Origin: Atriophallophorus winterbourni
Lineage: Eukaryota; Platyhelminthes; Trematoda; Plagiorchiida; Microphallidae
Assembly (NCBI GenBank): GCA_013407085.1
Contig: JACCGJ010005442.1
Coordinates: 90,603-154,602, forward strand
DNA length: 64,000 nt
Reading direction: 5' to 3'
Numbering within the stretch: the first letter of the stretch is position 1; each line of letters begins with the position of its first letter. Below are positions 24,893 to 35,620 of this stretch, one piece after another. The position numbers were made by a program, and so were the translations under genes. A model generated the notes under the pieces. The model saw nothing but the letters and a program-made list of their open reading frames with translations, was not told where the DNA came from and searched no databases.

Positions 24893-25426
24893 ACGACGTG
24901 ACCTGGTATGTTGCTGCAAATCATGATTGCTATGAAGTTTGAATTATTTGTCATATATATAAAACTATGTACACATAATTGTTAGTGATAAATAGGACAA
25001 ATAATAATCATAACCCGCCGCTAGATGATGCTCGATCTCTACCTGTTGGTGAGTTAATATTTCAAAATAATATAATGTTATAATAAGTCAAATTCGTTTG
25101 ATGTTTATGTTTTTGTTGGCTGATATATAAAGTTGTGTAAATTTAATTGAAAACTTAGCGGTGCGATTACGTGTATAATTAAGATTTAAGATTCAAGAAT
25201 TTATGGTCACAAAAAGCACATAGCTTCACAATTACCATATCATAGTAAATATACATTCAGGAAATAGGTATAAAATAAACATGTCATGTCAAGTATAGTC
25301 AAGTTGTATAGTTACCATGAGTCAATACGCAGGTGTCGTCAAATCGTTATGCAACAAATAAGTATCCAAATTTTGAATAAACGTTCCGATACTGGGAGAG
25401 ATGACAAGAGTTTCGGGTAGGGAATT

Positions 25427-26584
25427 CTAAAGAAACAGACACGTACACAATAAAAAATATCGGCGACAGCTGATACGGGAGTGGGGAATTAGCAGTGTCT
25501 CTGAGTGGCTGCGTGTATGACGTGAATCACGGTATTCGAATAAATGTTTTAAGGGATGATGTGGGGTATTCAATATTTTATATGTTAGTATCACATCGCT
25601 TCGAAGGCTTCTTTGAAGGGGAGTGGGGAGCCTCAGTTTTTTCAATCGTTCCTCGTACGCTAGTTTACGGAAACCTCTTACGAGTTTGGTTGCGCGATGG
25701 TATATTTTGTCAAGCAATATTATATCCTTTTTTAACCACGGAGTCCAAGCTTGTGATGCATGTTCCATGGTTGGAATTATATAGGCGTTCATGATGGTGG
25801 GCAAAGTTCCAGGCGAGAAGGTTTTGAAGATCCGTCGCAGCATACCTAGAAGCTTCGAAGCACGCTTGTAGATAATCTCACAATGCAGGCTGTTCTTCAG
25901 ACTGCCGCATACCCAGACTCCAAGATCCCTTTCCGATTCTGTCCAGCTCAAAAAAGTCTGCCCAAAGTGATACTGGTACTGGAATGGCTTACCAATTTGC
26001 AGCACCTTGCATTTTTGGATATTGAATGGCAAATTATTCCGTACCGACCATTCGTGTAGAGCATCTAGATCACGTTGCAGCTGTACACAGTCCGCAATGG
26101 TTTTTATCCGGGTCCAAAGTTTAATGTCATCAGCGAAAAGAATCACCTTGCATGCGAGCGTCTCCGGTAAGTCGTTGATGTAAGCCAAGAAAAGTACTGG
26201 CCCGAGGACTGAACCTTTCGGTACGCGACTAGAGGCATCAATAGCCTGTGATAGTACCCCGTTGATTCGAACGATCGCCTTAAGCCCACTGAGGTAACTT
26301 TCAAGCCATATGAGTAGCTGTCCGCTGATACCCATCTGCTTTAGCTTTTGTAATAGCCGAAAGTGATCAACTCGATCGAAAGCTTTAGACATGTCCAGAT
26401 AACAAGCGTGGATGCTAGCTCCTTCGTCAACCGCTTGGGTCCAGTCATTTAAAACCGTCAACAAATTTGTCAAGCATGAGCGAGATTTACGAAAACCATG
26501 CTGTGCTGCAGATAGCATATTTTGTGATTCCAGGTGATGAACTATATTTTCTGTCACTATCCGCTCTAGAACTTTGGATATCAC
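25427..26584 (-). pseudogene. CR1-type RT, main part (385 codons)
   Basis: Encodes most of a LINE reverse transcriptase plus the C-terminal region. Visible motifs are HGFRKSRSCLTNLL, DMSKAFDRVDHF (motif A with the catalytic D), PKGSVLGPVLFLAYINDLP (motif B, with R-V-P-K in place of G-V-P-Q) and VILFADDIKLW (motif C, FADD catalytic box intact). The C-terminal helical and Cys/His part follows (ASQAWTPWLKKDI, YHRATKLVRGF, LPTPLQRSLRSDVILTYKIL). The end is frameshifted relative to the fuller copy at 39436-41229. The same frame continues upstream as 26639-27064 after a single stop codon. Reverse transcription needs an intact protein, so this copy is dead. Confidence 0.9.
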
Positions 26585-26638
26585 AGGAAGTAGGGTGACA
26601 GGACGGTAGTTTGCCGCATCTGAACGTCTACCGCCTTT

Positions 26639-27064
26639 TTAGATAGGTGAAATTACCCCTGTCTTCCACTCTGTTGGCACCACTCCTTTAATTAGAGAAT
26701 GTTTGAACAATTCACCCAAAGGTTCACACAGCTGCTGTTCGCAGGATTTTAGTATAGTCGGAGTGATTCCATCCGCTCCAGGGGATTTCTTAGGGTTCAT
26801 TCGACACAAATGTCGTTGTATAATCACTGGATTTATCTCGATCTCAGTCAGCTGTTGCGTCACTGTTGATGGCGGTAATTCTCCAGTCAATTGAATCGCT
26901 AACGGACTAAATACTTTAGCATAAAATTGAGCGAGAGCATTAGCTCTATCCTTCGCAGAGACTGTTAATCCATCGTCAGTAAGAACAGGAAACCCCCCTG
27001 GTTTCACGCTCGATCGAGCATTGACAATCCGATAAAGCAATTTAGGATTTCCTTCCATTTTCAA
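26639..27064 (-). pseudogene. CR1-type RT, N-terminal part before nonsense codon
   Basis: In frame with 25427-26584 and ending VVPTEWKTGVISPI followed by a stop, where the related copy reads Y-K-G-G. It contains the RT entry region (NPLLYRIVNARSS-type sequence, then NPKKSPGADGITPTILKS). Further upstream homology (IRNKVNTLIKEDKQ) runs to about 27137 and then stops in array DNA. Confidence 0.88.
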
Positions 27065-27137
27065 AGATAGAAAGCGATGGTAATTTTGCTTGTCTTCTTT
27101 GATGAGAGTGTTTACTTTGTTGCGAATTCCGCAAAAT

Positions 27138-28539
27138 TGTTGTTGTTGTAAGGATAATAATTTATTTTAAGTCGGTGTCAAATGTTCGAGCATATTCAAG
27201 AACAGAAATCTATTAGGATATAATGTTCGTATCCTACGCGAAACTTTGGAAGCTTAATGTCTAACGAAGTTATGTTTCGCTGCAATTGGAATCGGTAATG
27301 TTGATTTAATGCAAATTCAAGATATATTGTTGAACTGAAATTATCAGAATTTCAAGTTTGTCTCCAAAAGAAAAATTTGAAAGCTTCATTTCTAGCGAAG
27401 TTATGTTTCACGAAAATTTAATTGAATAATGTAAATTTTAATGCCTATGACAAGATCATGTTTTTTCCAACTTTTTGCATCATTATCAATATATTACATA
27501 TCTTATCTTATCTTATCTTATTTTAATCATTATTTCATTCATTTTAATTTTTGCGAATGTTGCTAAGTGATGTTCAATCAAATATTTGTTTATTCTTGAA
27601 AATCTATTCATTAATTTAACTGACTGCACAACGCAAATTCAAGGTATATTGTTGAACAGGATATTATCAGGATTTTAAGTATGTATCCAATATAAAACTT
27701 GGAAAACTTCATTTAAAGCGAAGTTATGATTCACTAAAATTGGAATGTATATTGTAATGTGTATTGTAAAACATAAAATTTCAAAATAATAGAATATAAA
27801 ATATTCCTTTCAACTTCAAATCATCGCATAATATATTTTTTAGATTATAAATCTAATTTAAACGATGGTATCGAATTATCCATAAAACGCAAATTATGAG
27901 AATCGTATAGGAAATCATTTACGATTATTGGTATTCTGGATTACATAGCCTAAGATATAAACATTTTTCATCGTGAACTGGTATGTTGTTACAAATCAAG
28001 ATTTAACACATTTGTTAGTTTTAGGTAGGAAAAATATGGATGATAACCCACCCGGAGCCGGAGCTGTTAGATTTTGAAAATTGTAAAATAGTAAAATAAT
28101 AATGTCAAATATCAAATTCAGTTGACCTTTATGTATTTTTGGCTTATAAACAAAATTATGTAAATTTAATTTAAACGTTAGCGGTGCGATTTTGTGCATA
28201 AATAAGGAATCTCAACAATTTATTTGTTGTCTTTGGGATAACAATTTATTTTAATCGGTTTCAAATGTTTCAGCATATTCAAGAACAGAAATTTATCAGG
28301 ATTCAATTTTCGTATCCTACGCGAAACTTCGAAAGCTTAATTTATAGCGAAGTAATGTTTCACTAAAATTGGAATGTGTAATGTTAATTTTAACCCCTAG
28401 AATTTTTAAAATCATACGAGAGAAAATATTTAAATAAACTTCAAATCATCATATAATATATTTTTAAAACATAAATCTATTTTTAGCAATGTTAACGAAG
28501 GCAACGAATTTCGAGTGCGATTAAATAGAACAGCTTTTG
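27138..28539. repeat. AT-rich complex repeat; no gene
   Basis: Very similar to 7440-8860, including a run of TCTTATCTTA and a core-motif copy near 27986 that has lost the following 45 bp. No coding region. Confidence 0.65.
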
Positions 28540-28580
28540 AGTAACGTTTCATTTCTGGCACTGTAGCTTCCTCAGATCAA
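28540..28580 (-). ncRNA. Fossil type I hammerhead, PLE family, copy 4
   Basis: Minus strand keeps the GAAACGUUAC box and a mutated core (CUGAGGAAGC). Judged inactive. Confidence 0.5.
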
Positions 28581-28839
28581 GGGTGATACTCATTACAGGG
28601 GTCATGATTAGGTAGTAGTCAACATCCCACCCCTTATTTGACCTCGGGGTGAACTTATTTGAATGATGAATGATGAATGTAATTATTAACTATAAAATGC
28701 TCTTCACTAGGTACGTATGTAGCGTTGGGTAGATTTTGAGAATCTGCTTGTGATACATATTGTATCACAAGTGTGATCTCTAAATCGTAGATTCAAACTC
28801 CCACCCGAAAATAAATCTTAAAGGTAATTATCTGAGACC

Positions 28840-29290
28840 TAACGTCGACGGTATCGGATCGCTGGTGCACGATGTAGCGAGACATTTGTGTTATTCGTTA
28901 GAACATTTATTCGGCAAACAGCCTCGTTCATCAAGAAGACACATGTCATAACAGCATGCTCAAAGTCCGTGAGAATTCATGACGATGAAATTATTGTTTA
29001 CTTGGATTTGAGTGTTTTTTCCACCAACCACCATACAAAAAGGGCGTCCAGCAAATTATCAACGGTGTATAGGTCGGCCTAAGCATGAACACCTCGTATT
29101 AAATGAGCAATTATGTAGACGAAAATGAGGGATGGCAATGGGTTCTTCGATAACTTCAGTAATTGCGAACATTTATATAGAGCATTTCGAGAACAGCCAT
29201 TAACAATAAAGGCCTTAAGTCAAAATTACAGTGACGCAATTTTGATGACATATTTGAAATAAGGCATCTAAACGCATTTCTATAGTTGTT
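28840..29290 (+). pseudogene. Penelope-like RT fragment, relic 4
   Basis: The frame at 28888-29082 encodes FIRQTASFIKKTHVITACSK and DDEIIVYLDLSVFSTNHHTK (motif A region). Motif B follows in another frame with damaged GMAMGSSITSVIANIYIEHFE-like sequence. The catalytic region reads NFDDIFEI, keeping two aspartates, although the upstream arginines are lost. It ends at the same AAACGCATTT border. Confidence 0.7.
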
Positions 29291-30479
29291 ACGATATTAA
29301 TTCATTTATTGGCTGTTTCAAATGTTTCACGAAACACTTCCGATAAATACTCGTTGCGGGACATTTAAATTTAAAAAATTTGATCTAACAGGTTAACCTG
29401 TTATTATTTGCAACCGTAGCAACAGCTGATTTTGATTTTTTAATGTGATTTTTGCGAATGTCTCTAAGTGACATTATATCAAATATCTCTTCATTTTGAA
29501 AAATATATGTTCATTACATTTACAGACTGCACAACGCAAATTCAAGAGGTGTTTTTGAACAGAACATTATCAGTTTTAAGTTTTTGTCCTATAGTAAACT
29601 TTGAAAGCTAATATTCGAGCGATGATGTGTTTCAATAATGTTGGAATGAACAGGCTACATTTTGAAGCATAAAATTTTAAATTACTACAAAATAAATCAT
29701 TCCTTACAACTTCAAATCATCATTTAATATGTTTCTAAATAATAAGTCTATTTTAAACGATGATAACGAGTTTTCTGAAAAACGCAAATTATGAGAAGCG
29801 TAGAGGAACTCATTCTCTATAACGGGGATGGTGGATTACATTACCTGGGATGTGCATATTTATACATATAAACATTTTTTTAACGTAAACTGGTATTTTG
29901 TTGCAAATCAAGATTGTTTTGAAGTTGGAATAATTTTTCATAAAAAAACTATGTTAACACTTATGTTAGTGATAGGTTGGAAAAATGTCAATGATAACCC
30001 ACGGGGTGGTAATGGTCGATGTGGACCTGTTGATTTGTGAAAATTGTAAAATAATAAAATGTTATAATAATTCAAATTAGGTTGATGTCTATGTTTTTGG
30101 TTGATATATAACGTTTTGTAAATTTAATTTTAAAATTTAGCGTTGTGATTATGTGCATAAATAAGGAATATAAAAATTTTCATTGTGGTTTGGATAAAAA
30201 TGTATTTTATGTCGGTTTCAAATGTTTTATCAAATTCAAGAATAGAAATTTATCCGGAATTCATTCTTGTATCCTGCGCAAAACTTTGAAAGCCTAATTT
30301 CTAGCAAATTATTTTTCACCAAAATTGGAATGAATAATGTTGATTTTATTGACAAAACGTTTTAAAATAATACGATATAAAATCGAAATTGGAATCATCA
30401 TAAAATCTATTTTAAAACTATGAATCTTATTTAAATGATGTACACGAACGCAACAAAATTTTAGTACGATTGATTTTAG
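29291..30479. repeat. AT-rich complex repeat; no gene
   Basis: Post-PLE segment with a core-motif copy near 29898. A 70-codon open frame at 29828-30040 lies across this repeat and is not supported as a gene. Confidence 0.6.
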
Positions 30480-30516
30480 CATTTTCATTTCTGGCACGAA
30501 AGCTTCGTCAAACCAA
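30480..30516 (-). ncRNA. Fossil type I hammerhead, PLE family, copy 5
   Basis: Minus strand keeps UUGGUUUGACGAAGCUU and the sequence after it, but the GAAACGUU box is lost. Identified mainly by position relative to relic 5. Confidence 0.4.
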
Positions 30517-30819
30517 ATTTTATCGTTATGACAGGGAACATGATTTAGTAGTAATCAACCCCCCGATAATTAGTTAACCCTATTTGACATGAAACATGGT
30601 AAGAGGCAATTATTCGAGTGACAGTACGGAAGGATTGATAATGACAAAATGAAAAATGTAACGAATAACTGTAGAATGTTCATCTCTAGTTACGTACGTG
30701 TCGTTCAGTGGAGCTTAGGAGAAAGCTTGTGGTATAATCTGTAACCCAAGTCTACTCTTACTCCTTAATTCTACGGCCTACCTAAAATACGTCAAAAGCT
30801 AATTCTGTAAGACATAACG

Positions 30820-31310
30820 TAGATGGTATTGGATCACCTGCGCACGAGTTAGTTAGACATTTGGCTTATTTGTTGAAACATTCATTCAGTAATACAGCCT
30901 CGTTCATCATGGACGCATGTGACTTTGCAGCACGATTGAAGTCGGTAACAATTCGTGACAATGAAATAATAGTTAGCTTTGATTTAATTGCTTTGTCCAC
31001 CAACATCCATACAACAAGTTCGTAGCAACTATCTAAATGGGACTTGGAATCTAAGGCCTCTTGTCAGATAGCGTCCACCAAATTATCAACGGTGTATTGT
31101 TCGGCCTATGCATCAACCACTTCGTATTTAATGAGCAATTATATAGAGAAAAACGAAGATTTGCCAATCTGTTCACCGATATCTTCAGTATTTGCGAACA
31201 TGTATATTGAGCATGTCGAGATCACAATTATCAACAATGAAGATTTTGAGACAAAATTACGGTGGCGCAATGTTGATTTTACATATGGAATATGAAATCA
31301 AAACACATTT
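30820..31310 (+). pseudogene. Penelope-like RT fragment, relic 5 (longest)
   Basis: The most divergent relic, with about 80 bp that the other four lack (31020-31080). Translated pieces include DGIGSPAHELVRHLAYLLKH-type sequence, NEIIVSFDLIALSTNIH and, in the frame at 31044-31295, PICSPISSVFANMYIEHVE (motif B) followed by LRWRNVDFTYGI in place of the YVDD box. Because it keeps more of the parent PLE, it may be nearest the ancestral insertion. Several frame breaks make it non-functional. Confidence 0.7.
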
Positions 31311-31896
31311 GTATAGTTGCTGGGATAATAATTTATTTTATAATGGTTTCAAATTTTCCATCGAACCGTTTTACTAAATAATCGTTTCGTGACATTTATC
31401 TCACATAATTTGATTTGACAGATTAACTTGTGAATAATTTGCAACAGTAGCAACAACGTATTTTGATATTTATTAGGATATTCTACAGTGTAAAATTTGC
31501 GAATGTTGCTAAGTCACATTCAATCAAATATTTCTCTATTCTCGAAAATCTGTTCATTACTTTTACTGACTGCGCAACGCAAATCAAACATGAATTGTTG
31601 AACCGAATATCATCAGGATTTTAGGATCGTAGCCTATAGAAAACTTTAAAAGCTTTATTTCCAGCGAAATTATGATGAACTAAAATTGGAATGAATACTA
31701 GAGAATTTAAAATATAATTTATTTTATGTCGGATTCAAATGTTTCATTAAAGTGTTTCACTAAATACTCGGTGCGGGACATTCAATCTCATGTGATTTGA
31801 TCTTACAGGCTAACATGTTATCACGTTGCAACCGTAGCAACGGTGCATTTCGAAATTTTAATTCACTAATAAGCAGTGTAAGTTTTGAGAATGTCG
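31311..31896. repeat. Last AT-rich complex repeat segment; right border of the array
   Basis: Array homology (the GTTTCAAATGTTTCATC segment and the sequence after each PLE relic) appears twice here, in shortened form, and ends near 31915, where sequence related to 37093-37336 begins. Confidence 0.6.
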
Positions 31897-32036
31897 CTAA
31901 GTAAATTTCAATGAATATAGATTGTGATAATGTGGTCTGTTTATGAAGGAATTTTCTAATTTCTTTTCATTATATACTAAGAATTCGGATTTCCTCTGCT
32001 TACCAAAATTCTGATAAACGGGCTCGTCCTTTGTCC
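31897..32036 (-). pseudogene. Exon-like fragment related to 37093-37336, cut by array border
   Basis: On the minus strand a strong 3' splice site (TTTTGTTTACAG at 32048-32037) opens a frame ending with RPHYHNLYSLKF and then a stop. The downstream-gene candidate at 37093-37336 has the same splice site context and the matching segment RPHIHNRFGLKF, so the two are paralogous exons. The present copy loses homology at the point where array DNA begins, suggesting truncation by expansion or rearrangement of the array. Function unknown. Confidence 0.45.
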
Positions 32037-32185
32037 CTGTAAACAAAATTAATGATTTAACAACGTTACTTTTATGAATGGCAAAACGTTGGTGCTTGAA
32101 AAGCACAGGTTACTAAAAACCAATTATAGATTGCTTCACCAATGTTCATTTTCACGCATCAACATCACATACACAAACAAACCCC

Positions 32186-32217
32186 CACCGGTTTCGTGTT
32201 CATTGCATTCATCTCTT
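32186..32217 (-). ncRNA. Fossil hammerhead-like motif, third family
   Basis: Minus strand reads GAGAUGA, a decayed stem II around loop AAUGA, ACGAAAC, and the palindrome ACCGGU. It occurs at the matching place in the paralogous segment (37486-37519), so it was already present before that duplication. Inactive as it stands. Confidence 0.4.
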
Positions 32218-32279
32218 ATAGACAGTTTGATCAGAAAACGCTCGTACTTCCCATTTACTTCATTTTTTTCATTTCTCAG

Positions 32280-32491
32280 TTAATGTGGGAATAACAGTTG
32301 TATTGCGTACATTTTATGAATTATAACATTTTGAATTTGTTGTTTCAGGGATTGGAATTGAGAAAGCAATCTTTTTTGTGTACTTTCACCCATTTCTTTC
32401 AAAAAGTTATCTACTTTGTTTTGAAATGACTGAATCAGATTTAAACCATGTTTAAATAACGCGGTAAATAAGATCAAAAATATGAAGCACG
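32280..32491 (-). CDS. Candidate exon: hydrophobic start plus amphipathic helix (uncertain)
   Basis: A minus-strand frame opens after a possible 3' splice site (AACAG at 32496-32492) and runs to a stop at 32280. It begins with a hydrophobic stretch CFIFLILFTALF, then a probable helix rich in Q, K and L (QSFQNKVDNFLKEMGES, RLLSQFQSLKQQIQ). A decayed counterpart exists at about 38300-38420 on the same strand, where SLKQQIQ-like sequence can still be read. Its relation to the exon-like 31897-32036 downstream suggests one gene, with this as an earlier exon. No family is recognised and no start codon is visible, so it may be a chance frame. Confidence 0.35.
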
Positions 32492-33433
32492 CTGTTAATC
32501 ACCGTTTCTTGAACCGTTATTCAATATTTATACATTTGACACATGTGGTCTAAGTATATGGAGCAAAATGCTTATTAATATCTGCATGAAATATAAAAAG
32601 GTTAAATGTGTAAAACTTAGTTTCTGTACAGTTGGAATTCGAGAGCACATAATTTATCAGGTTTCTTAGCAATTCAGAAAGACAGACGTTATTACAGTTT
32701 GGTGAATAGACACACTGCTTCAGAAAAGATTTTTCTCAAACAATCCAAAACTCGCTGTGTTTATTTTGTGTGACTAGAAGCAACATTTTATTTTGCTCTC
32801 TACATCTATATATATGACGAATAATTTCCTTGTTCGGATTGTTTAAAATTTTTATAGGTGCCATTTCTGAGACCATTAATAATAAAGAGCTGAAATATAT
32901 CCAATTTTTCAGAGTAACTCTCGTAATTTATCTTCGGAAATATACTATGACTTTTTTAGAATACGTGATTGTCAATCTTTCTAATAAAGCTTTTATATCA
33001 ATTAATTAGTAACGTTTTTACGTCGAAATATTGTCAGCTTTAATACCTCAATTGCACTTTGATTTTTTCATCATTTTCCATCCAAGAATCATTTATTGAA
33101 TTTATTTTACTGAGTTTATATAAAGCAGGTAGTATATAATCAAAGGTTGACATTTTACGAGGTAGCCTGTTACGCATTGCTTACTCTGACTTTTTATGTA
33201 ATATACTGCCTTGCCGAATATTCTTCTCGCATATTACCAAATGCGCTATATGAAAATGTATTTTACGCAATCGATTCGATTGTGTTCGGGACCGATCGTG
33301 TATCTATCATGAAAACATATTTCAGTGCAATCAGTTAGAGGATGTATTTGGATGCGTTAAATGAAGGTTATAGTCTGCTTATTCTCATCGACTTCGGCTC
33401 TTCTAATATTACACCGCTATCGGTGCTACACCA
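32492..33433. other. Unique AT-rich DNA; part matches 34590-34790
   Basis: No gene supported. Bases about 33175-33335 are imperfectly similar to 34590-34760 on the other side of the PLE fragment, including the shared run GGGACCGA. The origin is either an old flanking duplication or PLE terminal sequence. Confidence 0.45.
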
Positions 33434-33883
33434 GTGATCAATTCAGCTGGCTGTCTCGCGCAAAATGACAACGGCAAGATAAGAACAACGGTATATCGTA
33501 AGCCTATCGACACGGATGCCATTTTGAGATTCACATCTGCGCACCCCAAAAGGGTATTTCAGTCCATAGCAAAATCGCTATTCTACAAGGTTGACCGCCT
33601 CTGCAGCGATGATGCAGATAAGAGACGAGCTCATGAAGAAGTCAGTCGCCGACTTGCAAATCATGGGTACCCCAAGAGCTTAATTAAACGCCAATTGAAC
33701 CGAGTTAAATATCCGCAACCGAAGACGGAAAAGGTTTGGCGAGCTACGGTATCTCTACCGTATGTCAAAAGCGCCTCCGAAGGAATAAGTCGACTCTTGA
33801 ATAGCGCAGGTATTAGAGTAACATATAAGGCAGGTAGAACTCTCCGCTCCGTATTAATGCATCTCAAAGATAAGACTCTTTAG
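33434..33883 (+). pseudogene. Penelope-like element: RT C-terminus and linker
   Basis: The frame encodes the end of a PLE reverse transcriptase and the region joining it to the endonuclease. Early residues read NDNGKIRTTVYRKPIDTD, the signature TVYRKPxxT of PLE RTs, followed by LRFTSAHPKR, where most PLEs have SxHPxxxK. Basic linker sequence follows (KRRAHEEVSRRL, LIKRQLNRVKYPQP) and then LPYVKSASEGISRLLN. The catalytic RT motifs lie upstream and are absent, so the element is 5'-truncated around 33430. A small frameshift at about 33880 separates this from the endonuclease frame. The state of preservation is much better than that of the five array relics. Confidence 0.88.
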
Positions 33884-33884
33884 G

Positions 33885-34268
33885 TTGTGGACGAACTGCA
33901 TCTACCAAATCAACTGCAAGGGTTGCGCGGGTGTTTACATTGGGCAAACGTCTAGAGAACTCTGCACTAGGTTAAACGAACACGGGAAACGAGTGGGAAA
34001 GCGACCCCGCAATCCCAGTGAATATCAATCACTGATTCGGGATTCGGCCCTAGCTGAACGCGTGCTAGACACTGGACACAGCGTAGATCTTGATAACGTG
34101 AAAGTGATAAGACGGGGTGTGAAATCTTATAGGGAAAGACTTCACGCCGAGGCTGTTGAAATAACAAAGGCTGGGGCGAATGCGGTGAACAAGGTGGATG
34201 GGGCGGATATCTCAACAATCTGGCGTTCGGTTTTGCAGCGGATTAGGATTAACGAACATCACACCTAA
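33885..34268 (+). pseudogene. Penelope-like element: GIY-YIG endonuclease
   Basis: Encodes a PLE-type GIY-YIG nuclease. The start CIYQINCKGCAGVYIGQTSR contains the CCH-like cysteines and the GVYIGQT core, followed by the conserved arginine in LCTRLNEHG. Downstream ALAERVLDTGHSVDLDNVKV matches the GH segment typical of PLEs, and the conserved glutamate appears in RLHAEAVEI. The domain makes the nick that primes PLE reverse transcription. It is complete at the C-terminus and ends near EHHT, but it is out of frame with the preceding RT part by one shift. A PLE hammerhead lies 184 bp downstream. The start of the reading frame is not a true initiation site. Confidence 0.92.
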
Positions 34269-34451
34269 TACGCACATGATTACGTAAGCAGTGTGTCGGC
34301 ATACGCTGACCTGAACAATTAATAAACAATTAGGGATGAACACAGCAATTAGGTGTGATCAATTATCTTGATCTCCCCTGTGTAGCTTAGTGAACTCAGG
34401 ATTGGTCAAGAGAATGCCATTTATACCTGAACACTGTTCGTACCGACACCC

Positions 34452-34495
34452 TTGGTCTGACGAAGCTTCTGTGTTCAGAAGCGAAACGTTACCAA
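34452..34495 (+). ncRNA. Type I hammerhead ribozyme in PLE terminal repeat (near-ideal)
   Basis: In order: stem I arm UUGGU (34452-34456), core CUGACGA (34457-34463), one A, stem II GCUUCUG/CAGAAGC with loop UGUU (a perfect 7-bp helix), GAA, stem III palindrome ACGU (34486-34489), cleavage base U at 34490, and stem I arm ACCAA (34491-34495, pairing perfectly with UUGGU). All conserved core bases are present. PLEs are known to carry this ribozyme in their terminal repeats, with a short stem III that works best as a dimer. This is the best-preserved ribozyme in the window. Confidence 0.9.
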
Positions 34496-34499
34496 AAAC

Positions 34500-35049
34500 T
34501 TACTATAACCGATTCATTGCAAATTCTATTTTCATGATTATGGACTCCCGATCGGTCTCGAATATATTCAAATACTTTGCTTCGCTTTAAATTATTGTGT
34601 AATATTCTGCAACACCGCATATGTTTGGTGCATATTCTTAAATGCCATATACAGGAATGTATTCCACCAAATTTATTTGAATGATATGAATCGAACGGAA
34701 TATGTTTGGGACCGACGTTGTAATAATAGTGCAAAGAAATTTGTGTGAAATCGTTTGGAGAAGGTGTGCTGTACATAACTTAGAACCGATAAATATACAT
34801 ACGCTTCATAAAATAATACCCGATAGTTAGAGTTGTTTTCGTCAGTGTCAATTTGGTAAATGCATCCATGCATTGTATATATAACGTTGTAAGTGCATGA
34901 CAACAAAACGTTGACTAACGAGGGATATAGAATTTTATCACCGAGGAATCAACCGATGTATTTGCTGTAGTAATGTTATCCAACTGTGGTTAATAGGGTC
35001 CTGTTGAATCTCATCGTCACCATGGCTTATTCGTTCACTACGACTGATA
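34500..35049. other. AT-rich DNA after PLE; nothing else recognised
   Basis: The first 300 bases include the segment similar to 33175-33335. Open frames of 77 and 95 codons on the minus strand overlap each other and have no domain. One has a donor-like GTATGT but no matching acceptor. Confidence 0.4.
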
Positions 35050-35385
35050 TTTTCATCAGGCATAGACAGAAAAAATTATTTTCAATGTGCTTTGAAACAG
35101 TGAATAAATGGTTATACTTGAATGTCCCTGTTGTATAGGGTTCGTACAACAAACCACGCAAGCAGCCAGACACCGGTAGTGGAGTGTTATTTCAGTGAAT
35201 GTGCGCAACACATCACTCTGGTTTTTCTTAAGCGCCTTGAGTGATTGACGACGAATAACTATGTGATTCTCTGTTTGAACATTGTGGTTCGTTGTATGAA
35301 TCCAATGCAACTGTGACATTCACATATAACCGTATTTATCATTTATCCACATGTTCAGGACTCACTGAACCTAATATTGCGGTCT

Positions 35386-35423
35386 CTAACTGATGACGGA
35401 AAATAGCCAGAAATCGGCAGTGG
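35386..35423 (+). ncRNA. Diverged hammerhead in old array
   Basis: Intact CUGAUGA core at 35390-35396 and GAAA box. Stem III palindrome changed to AUCGGC, stem II weak, and stem I arm GUGG without a good partner. Confidence 0.55.
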
Positions 35424-35620
35424 AAAATAATAATGAAGGATGTGAGCAACACACCACATTGGTCATGCATAAGCGCCTTAAGTGCTTGACCACGAATCAT
35501 AATGCGATTCTGTTTTTGAACATCGTGGTTGGTTGTACAAACCCTATGCATTAGTGGCGTACGACTGTAAACATAACTATTTATCCAGTTTCAAAACTCG
35601 ATGATCCTGACTCACTGTCT

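Larger units (their letters stand above)
25185..27137 (-). mobile_element. CR1/Jockey-type LINE, 5'-truncated, minus strand
   Basis: About 1.95 kb of a non-LTR retrotransposon inserted in the array between sequences that are nearly adjacent at 7391-7440. The 3' end (low coordinates) has the tail TTGAATCTTAAATCTT, related to the 7-bp tail repeat of the copy at 39029-41377. The 5' end stops in the linker upstream of the RT domain, so the endonuclease is missing. Its coding part is split by one nonsense codon and ends in a frameshift. Confidence 0.88.

Noticed and set aside
24685..24954. Frames rich in alternating Tyr and Ile, here and at 7021-7212, 58400-58498 and 61169-61390
   Set aside because: These are translations of TA microsatellites.
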